A stretch of DNA of 64,000 bases from Micromonospora sp. NBC_01740 (GCF_035920365.1 NZ_CP109150.1:6634001-6698000), one strand, 5' to 3'; shown: positions 32,277 to 42,974, numbered from the stretch's first letter. The notes: generated from the letters alone by a model not told the origin. Program-made: numbers and translations.

Positions 32277-33950
32277 TCATTCTCCGCCGGCGGAAACCTG
32301 CGACCTCGACGGCATGATCGGTAGGACCACAGCAGACGGACACTGTGGATCGTGCAGGATCTCCCGCCATCCGGCACGCAGGGTGACCGCCGTGCCGAGG
32401 GGCTCGCCAGTGCCGGGGTTGCGCGCGTAGCGGGGATGGGCGCCGCCGGAGACCTGCACCCGCAGCCGGTGTCCCGGCGCGAACCGGTGCGCCGTGGGCC
32501 AGAGCTCCACCGGCACCCGCACCACGCCGGCCCCGTCGGCGGGGAACCGGTCGGGCGCGACCCGGACCAGGCCGTCGCAGACGTTCCAGGACCGGCCGCG
32601 CCGGTCCACGTCGCACAACCGCACGAAGACGTCCAGGTGGGACAGCTCGCTGCGCAGGTGGATCTCGGCGCGTACCGGACCGATCACCTCGACGGGCGCG
32701 TCGAGCGGGGCGCTGGTGAAGGTGAGCACGTCGGGCCGGGCCTCGACCGGGCGGTTGTCCACCGGCCCGGCCCGCTGGGCGACCAGCAGCGGCCCGCCGA
32801 GGGAGGGCGTCGGGTCGGCCGGGTCGTAGTGGAAGCCGTCCGGCGCCGACGGGACCGGCGCGGCCGTGCTCAGCCCGCCATCCGGGTGCAGGTGCCACGG
32901 GGTCGGCACCGCCGGCGGCGGCCAGTCGGGCAGGTCCCGCCAGCCGCCACCGGCACCGCCGACGTGCACCCGCACGGGGGCCGCCGCGCCGGCGCCGGTC
33001 GGCCGCCCGGCGAGGTGGGCGTCGAGGTGGTCCAGCCCGTCGCGCAGCGCGGCGAGGAAGAGCCCGGGGCTGCCGTGGGTCCACGGTCCGACGGTCAGCC
33101 GGGGCCGGGCGCCGGCCGCGCGCAGCGCCGCGAAGTCGCGCAGCTGGGCCGGCAGGAAGATGTCGTGCCAGCCGCTCACCATCGCCACCGGCGCGTGGAC
33201 CTCGGCGATCCGGTCGCCGAAGACGCGCGTACGCCAGTAGCCGGCGTCCGGGGTGTGGTGGCGCAGCCACTCCTGGAAGAACGGCACGGTGACGCCGGTG
33301 GCCACCCGGTCCGCCTCGGCCAGCGGCAGGTGGGCCAGCGCCGCGACCAGCCGGGGCTGGCCCCGCTTGAGTTCCCACTGCCGGGCCAGCCACGGCACGG
33401 TCTGCGCCTGGAGCAGCTCGGCCCAGGTGAGCACGGTGTCGAGGGCGAAGGACTCCCCGGCGTACGTCGAGTCGCGGGTGCCGGAGGCGGTCACCACCGC
33501 GACCATCGCGCGCAGCTCCTCCCCGGCGTCAGCGGCCAGGGCCCACTGCACGAAGCCCTGGTAGCTGGCGCCGAACATGCCGAACGCGCCGGTCCACCAG
33601 GGCTGGCGGCGCAGCCAGTCGAGGGTGTCGAGGCCGTCCTCGCGCTCGTGCACCAGCGGGGCGAAGGTGCCGCCGGAGCCGAACGTGCCGCGGCAGGACT
33701 GGATCACCACGTGGAAGCCGCGTTCGGCGGCGAGCCGGCCGAGCAGCCGCATGGGTCCGCCCCGACCGTACGGGGTGCGGATCAGCACGGTCGGCGCGCC
33801 GGGCAGGGCCGGGGCGTAGTGGTCGGTGCGCAGCGGCACGCCGTCGCGTACCCGCACCGCGATGCCCCGGGTGAGGGTGACCCGACGGGTGCGCGCGGGC
33901 GGCAACCGCAGCGCGGCGGTGGCGAGGCGGGCTGCCAGCCGGTCGAGCAC
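32277..33950 (-). CDS. CocE/NonD family hydrolase (X-Pro dipeptidyl-peptidase type)
   Basis: A 557-residue alpha/beta hydrolase. The catalytic serine is in GMFGASYQG (Ser129), the acid is likely in SGWHDIF and the histidine in GPWTHGS; the RGTFGSGG oxyanion-region segment is present. The C-terminal 200 residues form the jelly-roll domain typical of CocE/PepX proteins (DVFVRLCDVD, SGGAHPRYARNPGTGE). Family members hydrolyse esters or amides, including cocaine esterase and Xaa-Pro peptidases; the substrate is unknown here. No signal peptide. The GTG at 33950 follows the marR stop by four bases, so the two are an operon. Confidence 0.85.
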   Translation of the reverse strand: MLDRLAARLATAALRLPPARTRRVTLTRGIAVRVRDGVPLRTDHYAPALPGAPTVLIRTPYGRGGPMRLLGRLAAERGFHVVIQSCRGTFGSGGTFAPLVHEREDGLDTLDWLRRQPWWTGAFGMFGASYQGFVQWALAADAGEELRAMVAVVTASGTRDSTYAGESFALDTVLTWAELLQAQTVPWLARQWELKRGQPRLVAALAHLPLAEADRVATGVTVPFFQEWLRHHTPDAGYWRTRVFGDRIAEVHAPVAMVSGWHDIFLPAQLRDFAALRAAGARPRLTVGPWTHGSPGLFLAALRDGLDHLDAHLAGRPTGAGAAAPVRVHVGGAGGGWRDLPDWPPPAVPTPWHLHPDGGLSTAAPVPSAPDGFHYDPADPTPSLGGPLLVAQRAGPVDNRPVEARPDVLTFTSAPLDAPVEVIGPVRAEIHLRSELSHLDVFVRLCDVDRRGRSWNVCDGLVRVAPDRFPADGAGVVRVPVELWPTAHRFAPGHRLRVQVSGGAHPRYARNPGTGEPLGTAVTLRAGWREILHDPQCPSAVVLPIMPSRSQVSAGGE

Positions 33951-33954
33951 GACG

Positions 33955-34485
33955 TCAGCCGTTCGCGCGCCGGGCCGGCTCGTCGCGGGCGGCGCGCACC
34001 GCGTCCCGGTGCTCCCCCATCGAGGCGGTCATCGCGGTCATGAACCGGTGCACCACGTCCAGCTCGTCGTCGCTGAAGCCGGCCATCACGTCGTCGGTGC
34101 GCCGGCCTAGGGGCCGGAAGAACTCCATGGCCAGCGCGGCGCCCCGCTCGGCGTAGTGCAGGAAGACCTTGCGCCGGTCGGTGGTGTCGCGGTCGCGGCG
34201 GATGTGCCCGGCGCGTTCCAGCCGGTCGATCAGGGCGGTGACCGAGCCGGACGACAGGTTGAGCGCCTCGCCCAGGCGGCCGGGGGTGATCGGCCGGCCG
34301 ACCAGCTCGGCGTCCATCACCGCGATCAGCGCCTGGAGGTCCGTGGCGTTGAGCCCGTGCAGGCCGGCGAATGCGTGCCCGATGTGTTGCGCGTCGACCG
34401 AGTAGCGCCGTAGTTCGGCCGAGATCTCGGCGACCAGTCGCTCGCGGCGCGAGTCGCGCCGCCGGTACATGCCGTGACCTGCCAC
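33955..34485 (-). CDS. MarR family transcriptional regulator
   Basis: A winged-helix dimeric repressor of 176 residues. The recognition region TPGRLGEALNLSSGSVTALIDRLERAGHIRRDRDTTDRRKV (residues about 66-105, quoted in part: LSSGSVTALIDRLE) is typical. An ATG five codons in (34470) is an alternative start. It is divergent from the MMPL transporter across 155 bases that contain an AT-rich palindromic site, and co-transcribed with the CocE-type hydrolase. Confidence 0.88.
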   Translation of the reverse strand: MAGHGMYRRRDSRRERLVAEISAELRRYSVDAQHIGHAFAGLHGLNATDLQALIAVMDAELVGRPITPGRLGEALNLSSGSVTALIDRLERAGHIRRDRDTTDRRKVFLHYAERGAALAMEFFRPLGRRTDDVMAGFSDDELDVVHRFMTAMTASMGEHRDAVRAARDEPARRANG

Positions 34486-34517
34486 GTCGGTCGCCGCCTC
34501 CCGCCCATCCGTTCCGG

Positions 34518-34560
34518 TTGCAGCATAACTCAGCAGTCGATAATCTCGTTTATCAAGATA
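34518..34560 (+). promoter_or_regulatory. MMPL promoter overlapped by a MarR-type operator
   Basis: TTGCAG (34518-34523), 17 bases, TAATCT (34541-34546) form a well-spaced promoter toward the MMPL gene. Over the -10 box lies an imperfect palindrome, ATCTCG-TTT-ATCAAGAT (34543-34559), inside a wider inverted repeat (GTCGATAATCT / AGATACTCGAC). This is the most AT-rich stretch in the region and is between marR and the transporter. Confidence 0.6.
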
Positions 34561-34640
34561 CTCGACGCCCGACCCTTTGCGTCGTTCGCGAGGTCTTGAC
34601 CGTCGAAGGAAATCCGTCGAGAGACCGTGAGGGCATCCGA

Positions 34641-36776
34641 ATGTCAGTGTTCACCCGCGTGGCGCGCGGGCGGCTCGCCGCGTGGCTCACCGTGGCCGCC
34701 GCGATCGTGTTCGGGGCGGCCGTCTTCGTGCTGCCCAAGCCCGACAACCCGGCGGCCGTCTCCGCCACCGGCCTGTCGGTGGAGTGGCAGTCGACCCAGG
34801 TGGAGCGCCTCCAGGACCAACTGCCCTCCCGCGACGTCCAGCCGGCGATCGTCGTGGTCAGCCGCGCCGACCGGGCCGCCCTCACCGAGGCCGACCGCGC
34901 GGCCCTGACGGGCCAGTCGGGTGACCTCAACCAGTTCGCCGTCGGCGGTCGCGTCAGCCCGCCGCAGGTCTCCCCCGACGGCACCGTCGCGCTCGTCGCC
35001 GTGCCGCTGTCCACCGCCGGCGGGCAGGAGGCGGTCGCGGAGCGGATCGACCAACTCCGCGCGTCCCTGGACGACGCGCCGGCGGGGTTGACCGTGGAGG
35101 TCACCGGCGGACCCGCGTTCGCCACCGACCTGACGAAGGTCTTCGCCGGCGCCGACACCACGCTGCTGGCCGTCACCGCCGGCGTCGTGGCGCTGCTGCT
35201 GCTCATCACCTACCGCAGCCCGTTCCTGTGGATCGTGCCGCTCGTCGTCGTCGCGGCGACGGAACAGCTCACGCTGCGTGCCCTCGACACGGTCGTCCCG
35301 GCCGTCGGCATCAACCTGCCCGGCGGCGCCGTCACCGGCATCGCCAGCGTCCTCGTCTTCGGCGCCGCCACCAACTACGCGCTGCTGCTCATCGCCCGCT
35401 ACCGCGAGGAGCTACGCCGCGAGGAGGACCGCTTCGTGGCGATGCGCGCCGCGCAGCGGCGGGTCGCCGAGCCCATCCTCGCCAGCGGCTCCACCGTCGT
35501 CCTCGGCGTGCTCACCCTGCTGCTGTCGGAGCAGGAGCTCAACCGCGCCCTCGCCGTGGCCTGCGCGACGGGCGTCGTCCTCGCCATGCTCTCGGCGCTG
35601 TTCGTCCTCCCGGCGGTCCTGGTGATCTTCGGGCGCGGCCTGTTCTGGCCGTTCGTGCCCCGGGTCGGCGGGGAGATCCGCGAGGGCCGGCTGTGGGGCC
35701 GGCTCGGCGCCGCCGTCGAGCGTCGTCCCGTGCCGGTCGCGCTGCTCGCGACGCTGCTGCTCGCCGGGCTCGCCCTCGGCGGGCTGGGCATCCGCACCGG
35801 CCTGTCGGAGACCGAGCAGTTCCGGGTCAAGCCGGAGGCGGTCGCCGGCGCGGAGACCCTCGCGCGGTCCTTCCCCGCCGGCACGACCCAGCCGGTCGCC
35901 GTGCTCACCACCCCTTCGGCGGTGCGGGCCGTCACGGACACCGCCGCCGGGGTCCCCGGCGTCGCCTCCGCGCGTCCCGGTGAGGCCGGCGCCCAGGTCG
36001 CCCAGGTCGACGTCGTGCTCGAGGCCGAGCCCGGCACCGCGGCGGCGAGCCGGGCCGTCGAGGCCCTGCGGGACGCGGTCGCGGCGGTTCCCGGCTCCGC
36101 CCCGCCCCCGGTCGAGGGCGCGCCCGCGTTCGACGGCGCGGTGGTCGGCGGCAACGTCGCGGCCACCTACGACGAGAACGAGGCCAACGGCAAGGACCTG
36201 CGGCTGATCCTGCCGATCATCCTGCTGCTCGTCGGCGCGGTGCTGGTGCTGCTCCTGCGCGGCCTGGTCGCCCCGCTGCTGCTGGTGCTCACCGTGATCG
36301 CGTCGTTCTTCGCCAGCATCGGCGCGTCGTGGCTGCTCTTCGACCACGTGCTCGACATGCCGGCGCTCGACAGCGGCGTCCTGCTGCTGGCCTTCGTGTT
36401 CCTCGTGGCGCTCGGCGTGGACTACAACATCTTCCTCGTCACCCGGGCCCGCGAGGACGCCCGGCGCAGCGGCACCCGCGCCGGGATGCTCTCGGCCCTG
36501 CGGGTCACCGGCGGCGTCATCACCAGCGCCGGTGTCCTGCTCGCCGCGGTCTTCGCGGTCCTCGGCGTCCTGCCGCTGATCCTGCTGACCCAGATCGGGA
36601 TCATCGTCTGCATCGGCGTCCTGCTGGACACCCTGCTCGTGCGGACGGTCCTGGTGCCGGCGCTGGCGTTCACGCTCGGCGACCGCTTCTGGTGGCCGGG
36701 GCGGGTCGCGCGCAAGCCCGCCGGGGACGGCGACGACGCGCCGACGGGACGCGAGCAGGTGACCACCCGGGACTGA
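34641..36776 (+). CDS. MMPL family (RND-like) membrane transporter
   Basis: A 711-residue membrane protein with the twofold MMPL layout: a first helix (residues about 12-32), a large extracytoplasmic loop, six helices with the repeat-1 motif FGAATNYALLLIARYREEL (about residue 230), a second loop after residue 395, and six helices with the repeat-2 motif ALGVDYNIFLVTRAREDAR (about residue 590). The Asp-Tyr pair of the second repeat (proton relay) is present; the first has Asn-Tyr instead of Asp-Tyr. MMPL proteins export lipids or drugs. ATG 34641 is preceded by GAGGG. Likely repressed by the divergent MarR protein. Confidence 0.9.
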   Translation: MSVFTRVARGRLAAWLTVAAAIVFGAAVFVLPKPDNPAAVSATGLSVEWQSTQVERLQDQLPSRDVQPAIVVVSRADRAALTEADRAALTGQSGDLNQFAVGGRVSPPQVSPDGTVALVAVPLSTAGGQEAVAERIDQLRASLDDAPAGLTVEVTGGPAFATDLTKVFAGADTTLLAVTAGVVALLLLITYRSPFLWIVPLVVVAATEQLTLRALDTVVPAVGINLPGGAVTGIASVLVFGAATNYALLLIARYREELRREEDRFVAMRAAQRRVAEPILASGSTVVLGVLTLLLSEQELNRALAVACATGVVLAMLSALFVLPAVLVIFGRGLFWPFVPRVGGEIREGRLWGRLGAAVERRPVPVALLATLLLAGLALGGLGIRTGLSETEQFRVKPEAVAGAETLARSFPAGTTQPVAVLTTPSAVRAVTDTAAGVPGVASARPGEAGAQVAQVDVVLEAEPGTAAASRAVEALRDAVAAVPGSAPPPVEGAPAFDGAVVGGNVAATYDENEANGKDLRLILPIILLLVGAVLVLLLRGLVAPLLLVLTVIASFFASIGASWLLFDHVLDMPALDSGVLLLAFVFLVALGVDYNIFLVTRAREDARRSGTRAGMLSALRVTGGVITSAGVLLAAVFAVLGVLPLILLTQIGIIVCIGVLLDTLLVRTVLVPALAFTLGDRFWWPGRVARKPAGDGDDAPTGREQVTTRD

Positions 36777-36787
36777 CCGGCCCGCCG

Positions 36788-36821
36788 GAAGGGGCCGTGG
36801 CGGCATCGCCACGGCCCCTTC
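36788..36821. terminator. Perfect hairpin after the MMPL gene
   Basis: 15-bp perfect stem (36788-36802 with 36807-36821), loop GCAT, eleven bases past the MMPL stop; the rest of the gap to 36904 shows nothing else. Confidence 0.8.
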
Positions 36822-36904
36822 GCGCGCCCCGGGCACGCCGTCCGCCGCGCTGTGAAGGCTGGTGGAGGCGGCCTCGTGCGCGGCTCGGCGATGGCGGAGG
36901 CGGC

Positions 36905-38302
36905 TCACGCGTCGGCGCGGGCCGCCACCGGTTCGGGCTCGGCCACGTCGCCGCCCGCGGCCCTGTCGCGGGTGGCCCAGGCGACCACGAACAACGCCGT
37001 CCAGGCCACCCCGAGCAGCACCGCCGTGGCGCTGCCGCTGGCGGTGCTCAGCCCCAGGTAGAGGCGGGCGCCGACGATGCCGACCACGCCGGCCGCCGCG
37101 GCCGTCCAGGCGGCCACCGCCACCGGCCAGCGCGCCCCCCGGGACAGCAGCCAGGCCAGGGTGCAGAGGCTGGCCGCCACCACGGCGTTCTGCGTCGGGA
37201 ACAGGGCGGCGCCCCGGCCGTCCGGCCCGCCCGCCGTCGGCCCGGCCAGGTCGACCACCACGGCCAGCACCACCAGCGGCACGAACGCCCCGACCGTGCC
37301 GACCACGCTGAGCAGGTCCGCCCGCCAGGGCCGGTGCCGCCAGGCCAGCACCGCCGCGACGACGGCCACCAGCACGATCAGCGACGATCCGCGCAGCGCC
37401 GAGACCACCGCGAGCGTGACGTCGACCGCCCCGGGCGTACGCCGGTCGGCGAACCAGTCGGCGATAGCGCTGTCGAGCACCGCGAGGCCGCTGTGCCGGA
37501 CCACCGCCCCGAGCACCCAGGCGATGGCGAGCCCGGCCAGGAAGAGCAGCAGCAGGCCCACGACCAGGTTGATCAGCAGCGTCCAGGCCGGCCCGACGTG
37601 CATGGCGAGCAGGAAGAACAGCACCCCGTACCGGCCGCTGAGCCAGCGCACCGGCCGCAGCCCCGCCGCCCGGGACGCCAGCGCCCGGGCCGGATCCGGG
37701 TTGCGGCCCAGCCACCGCCCCGCCAGCACCACCGCGACCAGCGCGGCCACCAGCACCAGCACCGCGCCGGTGGCCCGCCCGAGCAGCCGGGAGACCGTCT
37801 CGTACGACTCGCCGGCCAGGTTGCCGACGAGCACCGAGCCGCCCACCCAGGTCACCACCCCGGCCAGGTTCCACGGCGCGAACCGCCGGTACGGCATCCC
37901 GGCCGCCCCGGCCAGCCGGGGCACCAGGGTGCGGGCGAAGGCCACCCAGCGGGCGGTGAGCACCCCGCGCCCGCCCAGCCGGCCGAGCATCGCGTCCGCC
38001 CGGCTCCACCGCTCGTGACCCACCCGCGCGCCCAGCCGCCCGGCGCGCAGCCGGGGCCCGTGCCGCCGGCCCGCCCGGTACGCCAGTGTGTCGCCGATCA
38101 CTGCTGCAAGGATCATCACCAACAGCGCCGGTACGAGCCTCAGCGTCCCCGCGTACGCTAGGAAGCCGACCAGCAACAGGGTCGCCTCGCCCGGCACCAG
38201 CAGACCGAAGATCACGGCGGTCTCCCCCGCGACGACAATCGCGGCGATCACATAGATCAGCAGGGGCGGCAGGCCCTGCAGCGAGGTCAGCAGGTCGTGC
38301 AT
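36905..38302 (-). CDS. DedA-PAP2 fusion with degenerate PAP2 domain
   Basis: A 465-residue membrane protein. Residues about 1-200 are a DedA domain (LLVPGEATLLLVGFLAY, GDTLAYRAGRRHG, and ARTLVPRLAGAAGMPYRRF, the expected F-x-R-x-x-P type motif). Residues about 215-455 have the helix pattern of a PAP2 phosphatase, but where PSGH is expected there is PTQN (residues 369-372), the Lys-x6-Arg-Pro motif is absent, and the final SR-x5-H motif reads ARLYLGLS, with Ser419 in place of the catalytic histidine. So the second half probably has no phosphatase activity. ATG 38302. It converges with the MMPL gene and diverges from typA. Confidence 0.85.
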   Translation of the reverse strand: MHDLLTSLQGLPPLLIYVIAAIVVAGETAVIFGLLVPGEATLLLVGFLAYAGTLRLVPALLVMILAAVIGDTLAYRAGRRHGPRLRAGRLGARVGHERWSRADAMLGRLGGRGVLTARWVAFARTLVPRLAGAAGMPYRRFAPWNLAGVVTWVGGSVLVGNLAGESYETVSRLLGRATGAVLVLVAALVAVVLAGRWLGRNPDPARALASRAAGLRPVRWLSGRYGVLFFLLAMHVGPAWTLLINLVVGLLLLFLAGLAIAWVLGAVVRHSGLAVLDSAIADWFADRRTPGAVDVTLAVVSALRGSSLIVLVAVVAAVLAWRHRPWRADLLSVVGTVGAFVPLVVLAVVVDLAGPTAGGPDGRGAALFPTQNAVVAASLCTLAWLLSRGARWPVAVAAWTAAAAGVVGIVGARLYLGLSTASGSATAVLLGVAWTALFVVAWATRDRAAGGDVAEPEPVAARADA

Positions 38303-38439
38303 CGGGCCCCCATTCCCACGGGGGTCAGCATGCCAGGCGCTGAAACGGTCGGAACATCAGTTTCGGCAGAGATCCGGGTCATCTGGGGGTAACACCCCCC
38401 GACGCGTGCCCGGCAACCGCAGACAGGAGTATGGAGGGT

Positions 38440-40308
<1,869 letters not shown>

Positions 40309-40329
40309 CGTACGACGGCAGTCTCCCCC

Positions 40330-40362
40330 GGAGCCCGGACCGCGCCACGCGGTCCGGGCTCC
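40330..40362 (+). terminator. Perfect hairpin terminator of typA
   Basis: 15-bp perfect stem (40330-40344 with 40348-40362), loop CCA, 22 bases past the typA stop. Confidence 0.8.
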
Positions 40363-40512
40363 GCCCGTCACGGCCCCGCCACGCCGTCCGGTGGCGGCCG
40401 GCCCTGCGCGTCGACGTCCTCCCAGAGGTCTCCGCACGCGCGGCGTTGGGTGCCGCGCCGTCACCTCGCCGCCCCGGACCACGTCAGGCGGGGCGGCGCG
40501 GACGTCAGGCCT

Positions 40513-40583
40513 GGCAGGCGGCGCGGGCCATCAGCGGGGCAGGCGGCGCGGGCCGTCAGCGGGGCAGGCGGCGCGGGCCGTCA
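40513..40583. repeat. 25-bp tandem repeats ending in a stop codon
   Basis: Three units start at 40513, 40538 and 40563 (the last 21 bases long). The unit begins GGCAGGCGGCGCGGGCC. On the minus strand the last unit contains the stop codon of the methyltransferase gene, and each other unit repeats a TGA at the same place, so the array looks like duplications of the gene's end. The rest of the typA-methyltransferase gap (40363-40512) shows no gene. Confidence 0.8.
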
Positions 40584-41246
40584 GGCCGGGCGGGTGGCGA
40601 GGAAGGCGAACAGGTCGGGCACCCGGCCGGACCCGGCCTCGGTGGTGCGCACCAGCGTCAGGCCGGCGTCGGTGACCGCGTTGAGCAGGCCGGCCATCGG
40701 GACGTGCCAGGCGCCGACGCGCACCCGCACCCCCTGCGGCGACCAGGCCCGGAAGCTGCGCTCCCGGTCGGCGTAACCGCCGTCGATCACTATCCGCGCC
40801 GGATCGGAGCGGTCGGCGAACGCCCCGACGAAACACGGGTGCACCCCCACGTGCACGAACCGCCCACCGGGCGCGAGCACCCGCGCCGCCTCGGCGATCA
40901 CCGCCGCGTAGTCGGGCACGTCGGTGTGGGCCAGCACGCACGCCACCGCCGGCACCGAGGCGTCGGCCACCGGCAGCGCCGCCGCGTCGGCGCGGGCCAC
41001 CGGCAGGCGCGGTCGGGCGTGCCGCAGCTGCCCGCCGGAGAGGTCGACCCCCACCGGCTGCCAGCCCAGCCGGCGCAGCTCCGCCGCCTGGAGCCCCGTG
41101 CCGCAGCACAGGTCGAGGCAGCGGCCGGGGCCAGCGCCGAGCAGGTCGCGGAGCTGGCCGCGAACCCGGGTCATGTAGTCGCTGGACGTGTCGGTGGCGA
41201 ACGCCTCGTACCAGTCGGCGTGCGCGTCGTAGGCGGCAACCGTCAT
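40581..41246 (-). CDS. Class I SAM-dependent methyltransferase
   Basis: A 221-residue methyltransferase with motif I CLDLCCGTGLQAAELRRLG (about residue 43), VGVDLSGGQL as motif II, and the post-motifs VARADAAALPVADAS and EAARVLAPGGRFVHVGV of the Methyltransf_11 group. The acceptor is unknown. ATG 41246 has TACGGT six bases before it, so it is probably leaderless. It is divergent from the serine hydrolase gene 65 bases away, with the two -10 boxes only 40 bases apart. Confidence 0.82.
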   Translation of the reverse strand: MTVAAYDAHADWYEAFATDTSSDYMTRVRGQLRDLLGAGPGRCLDLCCGTGLQAAELRRLGWQPVGVDLSGGQLRHARPRLPVARADAAALPVADASVPAVACVLAHTDVPDYAAVIAEAARVLAPGGRFVHVGVHPCFVGAFADRSDPARIVIDGGYADRERSFRAWSPQGVRVRVGAWHVPMAGLLNAVTDAGLTLVRTTEAGSGRVPDLFAFLATRPA

Positions 41247-41252
41247 CCCCGC

Positions 41253-41258
41253 ACCGTA
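41253..41258 (-). promoter_or_regulatory. Leaderless -10 box of the methyltransferase gene
   Basis: TACGGT on the minus strand, six bases, then ATG 41246. Confidence 0.6.
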
Positions 41259-41298
41259 CGACCGAACGCCCCGACCCGCTGCCCCGTCGGCGATCCGT

Positions 41299-41304
41299 TA
41301 CGGT
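41299..41304 (+). promoter_or_regulatory. Leaderless -10 box of the serine hydrolase gene
   Basis: TACGGT, seven bases, then ATG 41312; no ribosome-binding site. Confidence 0.6.
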
Positions 41305-41311
41305 CAGCCGC

Positions 41312-42172
41312 ATGACCTGGGACGAGCTCGACGCCCATCTGGACGGGGTGCCCGGCACGGTGTCGGCGTACGTGGGGCGGGTCGGCGCGGCCCCCACCTG
41401 GACCCGGCACGCCGACGCGACCCACTACGCGGCCAGCACCATGAAGGCGGCGGTGCTCGTCGCGCTGCACCGCGCCGCCGAGGCCGGCGCCCTCGACCTG
41501 GACGCCCCGGTGCCGGTGCGCAACGAGTTCGACTCGGCGCTGCCCGGCGCGCCCCGGTTCTCCTGCGCCCGGCACTACGACAACGACGAGGCGGTCTGGG
41601 AGCGCGTCGGCGCCGAGGCGACACTGCGCTGGCTCGCCCACCGCATGATCGTCCGCTCCAGCAACCTCGCCACCAACCTGGTCATCGGCCACGTCGGACT
41701 GCCGGCGGTGGCACGGGTGTGGGATCTCGCCGGGGCCCGGCACAGCGTCACCGGCCGGGGCATCGAGGACTTCGCGGCCCGCGAGGCGGGCGTCACCAAC
41801 CTCGTCACCGCCGCCGACCTCGCCGCGTTGCTCGGTGCGCTGGCGGCCGGCGCGGACACCCCGGGTCCGCTGGCCTCGCCGGCCGGCTGCGCCGCCATGC
41901 TGGACGTGCTGTTCGCTCAGGAGCACCGCGAGGACCTGGCCGCCGGGCTGCCCGAGGGCACCCGCATCGCGCACAAGAACGGCTGGGTGCGCGGCGTGCG
42001 GCACGGCGCCGGGGTGGTCTTCCCCGACGACGCGCCGCCGTACGCCGTCGTCGTCTGCACCACCACCGACCTCGCCGACGGCGGCCCCAGCGGCGAGGAG
42101 GACGACGACGCCTGCCGGCTGATCGCGCGGGTGTCCGCCGCCGCCTGGGCCGCCCGGCGCGACCTGACCTGA
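41312..42172 (+). CDS. Class A beta-lactamase-like serine hydrolase, no signal peptide
   Basis: A 286-residue protein of the penicillin-recognising fold. The SxxK motif is STMK (Ser42-Lys45), the SxN motif is SSN (116-118) and the KTG-type motif is KNG (222-224). Unlike secreted beta-lactamases it has no signal peptide and begins directly with the domain, so it should act in the cytoplasm, perhaps on peptides or recycled wall fragments. KNG in place of KTG and the cytoplasmic location argue against a true resistance enzyme. ATG 41312 is probably leaderless. It is tightly convergent with the phosphatase gene (four bases apart). Confidence 0.82.
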   Translation: MTWDELDAHLDGVPGTVSAYVGRVGAAPTWTRHADATHYAASTMKAAVLVALHRAAEAGALDLDAPVPVRNEFDSALPGAPRFSCARHYDNDEAVWERVGAEATLRWLAHRMIVRSSNLATNLVIGHVGLPAVARVWDLAGARHSVTGRGIEDFAAREAGVTNLVTAADLAALLGALAAGADTPGPLASPAGCAAMLDVLFAQEHREDLAAGLPEGTRIAHKNGWVRGVRHGAGVVFPDDAPPYAVVVCTTTDLADGGPSGEEDDDACRLIARVSAAAWAARRDLT

Positions 42173-42176
42173 GGCC

Positions 42177-42974
42177 TCACTCCAGCAGGTGTGCCCGCAG
42201 CGCCGTCACCACGTCGTCGGTCACGCCGAGGCCGTCGCGCAGGTACGCCCCGAACGACCCGTGCACCCGGCGCACCTCCGCGTACGCGGCGTCCAGGTAC
42301 TCCTCGCGCACCTCCAGCACCGGGCGCACCGCCTCGACGTTCAGTTCCGGCATCCGCCGCCGCATCGCCTCCAGCAGGACCTCCCGCAGGCTCTCGGTCA
42401 GCCGGTTGTTCGCCAGGTAGTCCGCCCGGATCGCCGCCTCGTCCACGCCGAGCGCGCTGAGCAGCAGCACCGTCAACCAGCCGGTGCGGTCCTTGCCCGC
42501 CGAGCAGTGGTAGACCAGCGGCAGGTTCTCCGCCTGGGCGGCCAACCGCACCGCCGTGCCGAAGTTCGCCCGCGCCGACTCCCCGCTGACGAACCAGCGG
42601 TAGATCGCCGCCATCGCCGCCGGCGTGCCCTGCTCCGCCAGGCCCGCGTACGCGCCCAGGTCGTGCCCGAGCAGCACCGCCGAGACGTACGTGAAGACGG
42701 GGTGCTCGGCGTCGTGCACCGGCAGGTGCACCACCCGCGGCTGGCCGGTCAGCCGGTCCGGCGGGGCGACCGCCGTCTCCGAGTGGTCCCGCAGGTCGAC
42801 CACACAGGCCGGGCCGAGCTTGGCCAGCACCGGCAGGTCCTCATCGGTCAGCCGACCCAGCGCCGGCGTCCGGATCAGCGCCCCCGGGCGCACCCTCCGG
42901 CCGTCGGCGCCGACCAGGCCGCCGAGGTCCCGCGCGTTCGGCGCGCCCACCAGTTCCCATTCCCGCCCGCTCAT
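42177..42974 (-). CDS. Tyrosine-protein phosphatase, IphP-like
   Basis: A 265-residue phosphatase with the P-loop HCSAGKDRTG (catalytic Cys157, Arg163) and the family's N-terminal NARDLGGL, which marks the Y_phosphatase3/IphP-type proteins that act on phosphotyrosine and some phosphoinositides. The general acid would be the Asp in DLRDHSE. ATG 42974 overlaps the stop of a bridging mini-ORF as ATGA (42971-42974), with GGAG eight bases upstream. No signal peptide. Confidence 0.88.
   Translation of the reverse strand: MSGREWELVGAPNARDLGGLVGADGRRVRPGALIRTPALGRLTDEDLPVLAKLGPACVVDLRDHSETAVAPPDRLTGQPRVVHLPVHDAEHPVFTYVSAVLLGHDLGAYAGLAEQGTPAAMAAIYRWFVSGESARANFGTAVRLAAQAENLPLVYHCSAGKDRTGWLTVLLLSALGVDEAAIRADYLANNRLTESLREVLLEAMRRRMPELNVEAVRPVLEVREEYLDAAYAEVRRVHGSFGAYLRDGLGVTDDVVTALRAHLLE

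Noticed and set aside
36905..38302. Active PAP2 phosphatase
   Set aside because: PSGH and the catalytic histidine are replaced, so an active enzyme call would be wrong.
41312..42172. Secreted beta-lactamase conferring resistance
   Set aside because: No signal peptide and KNG instead of KTG; motif similarity alone does not show beta-lactam hydrolysis.
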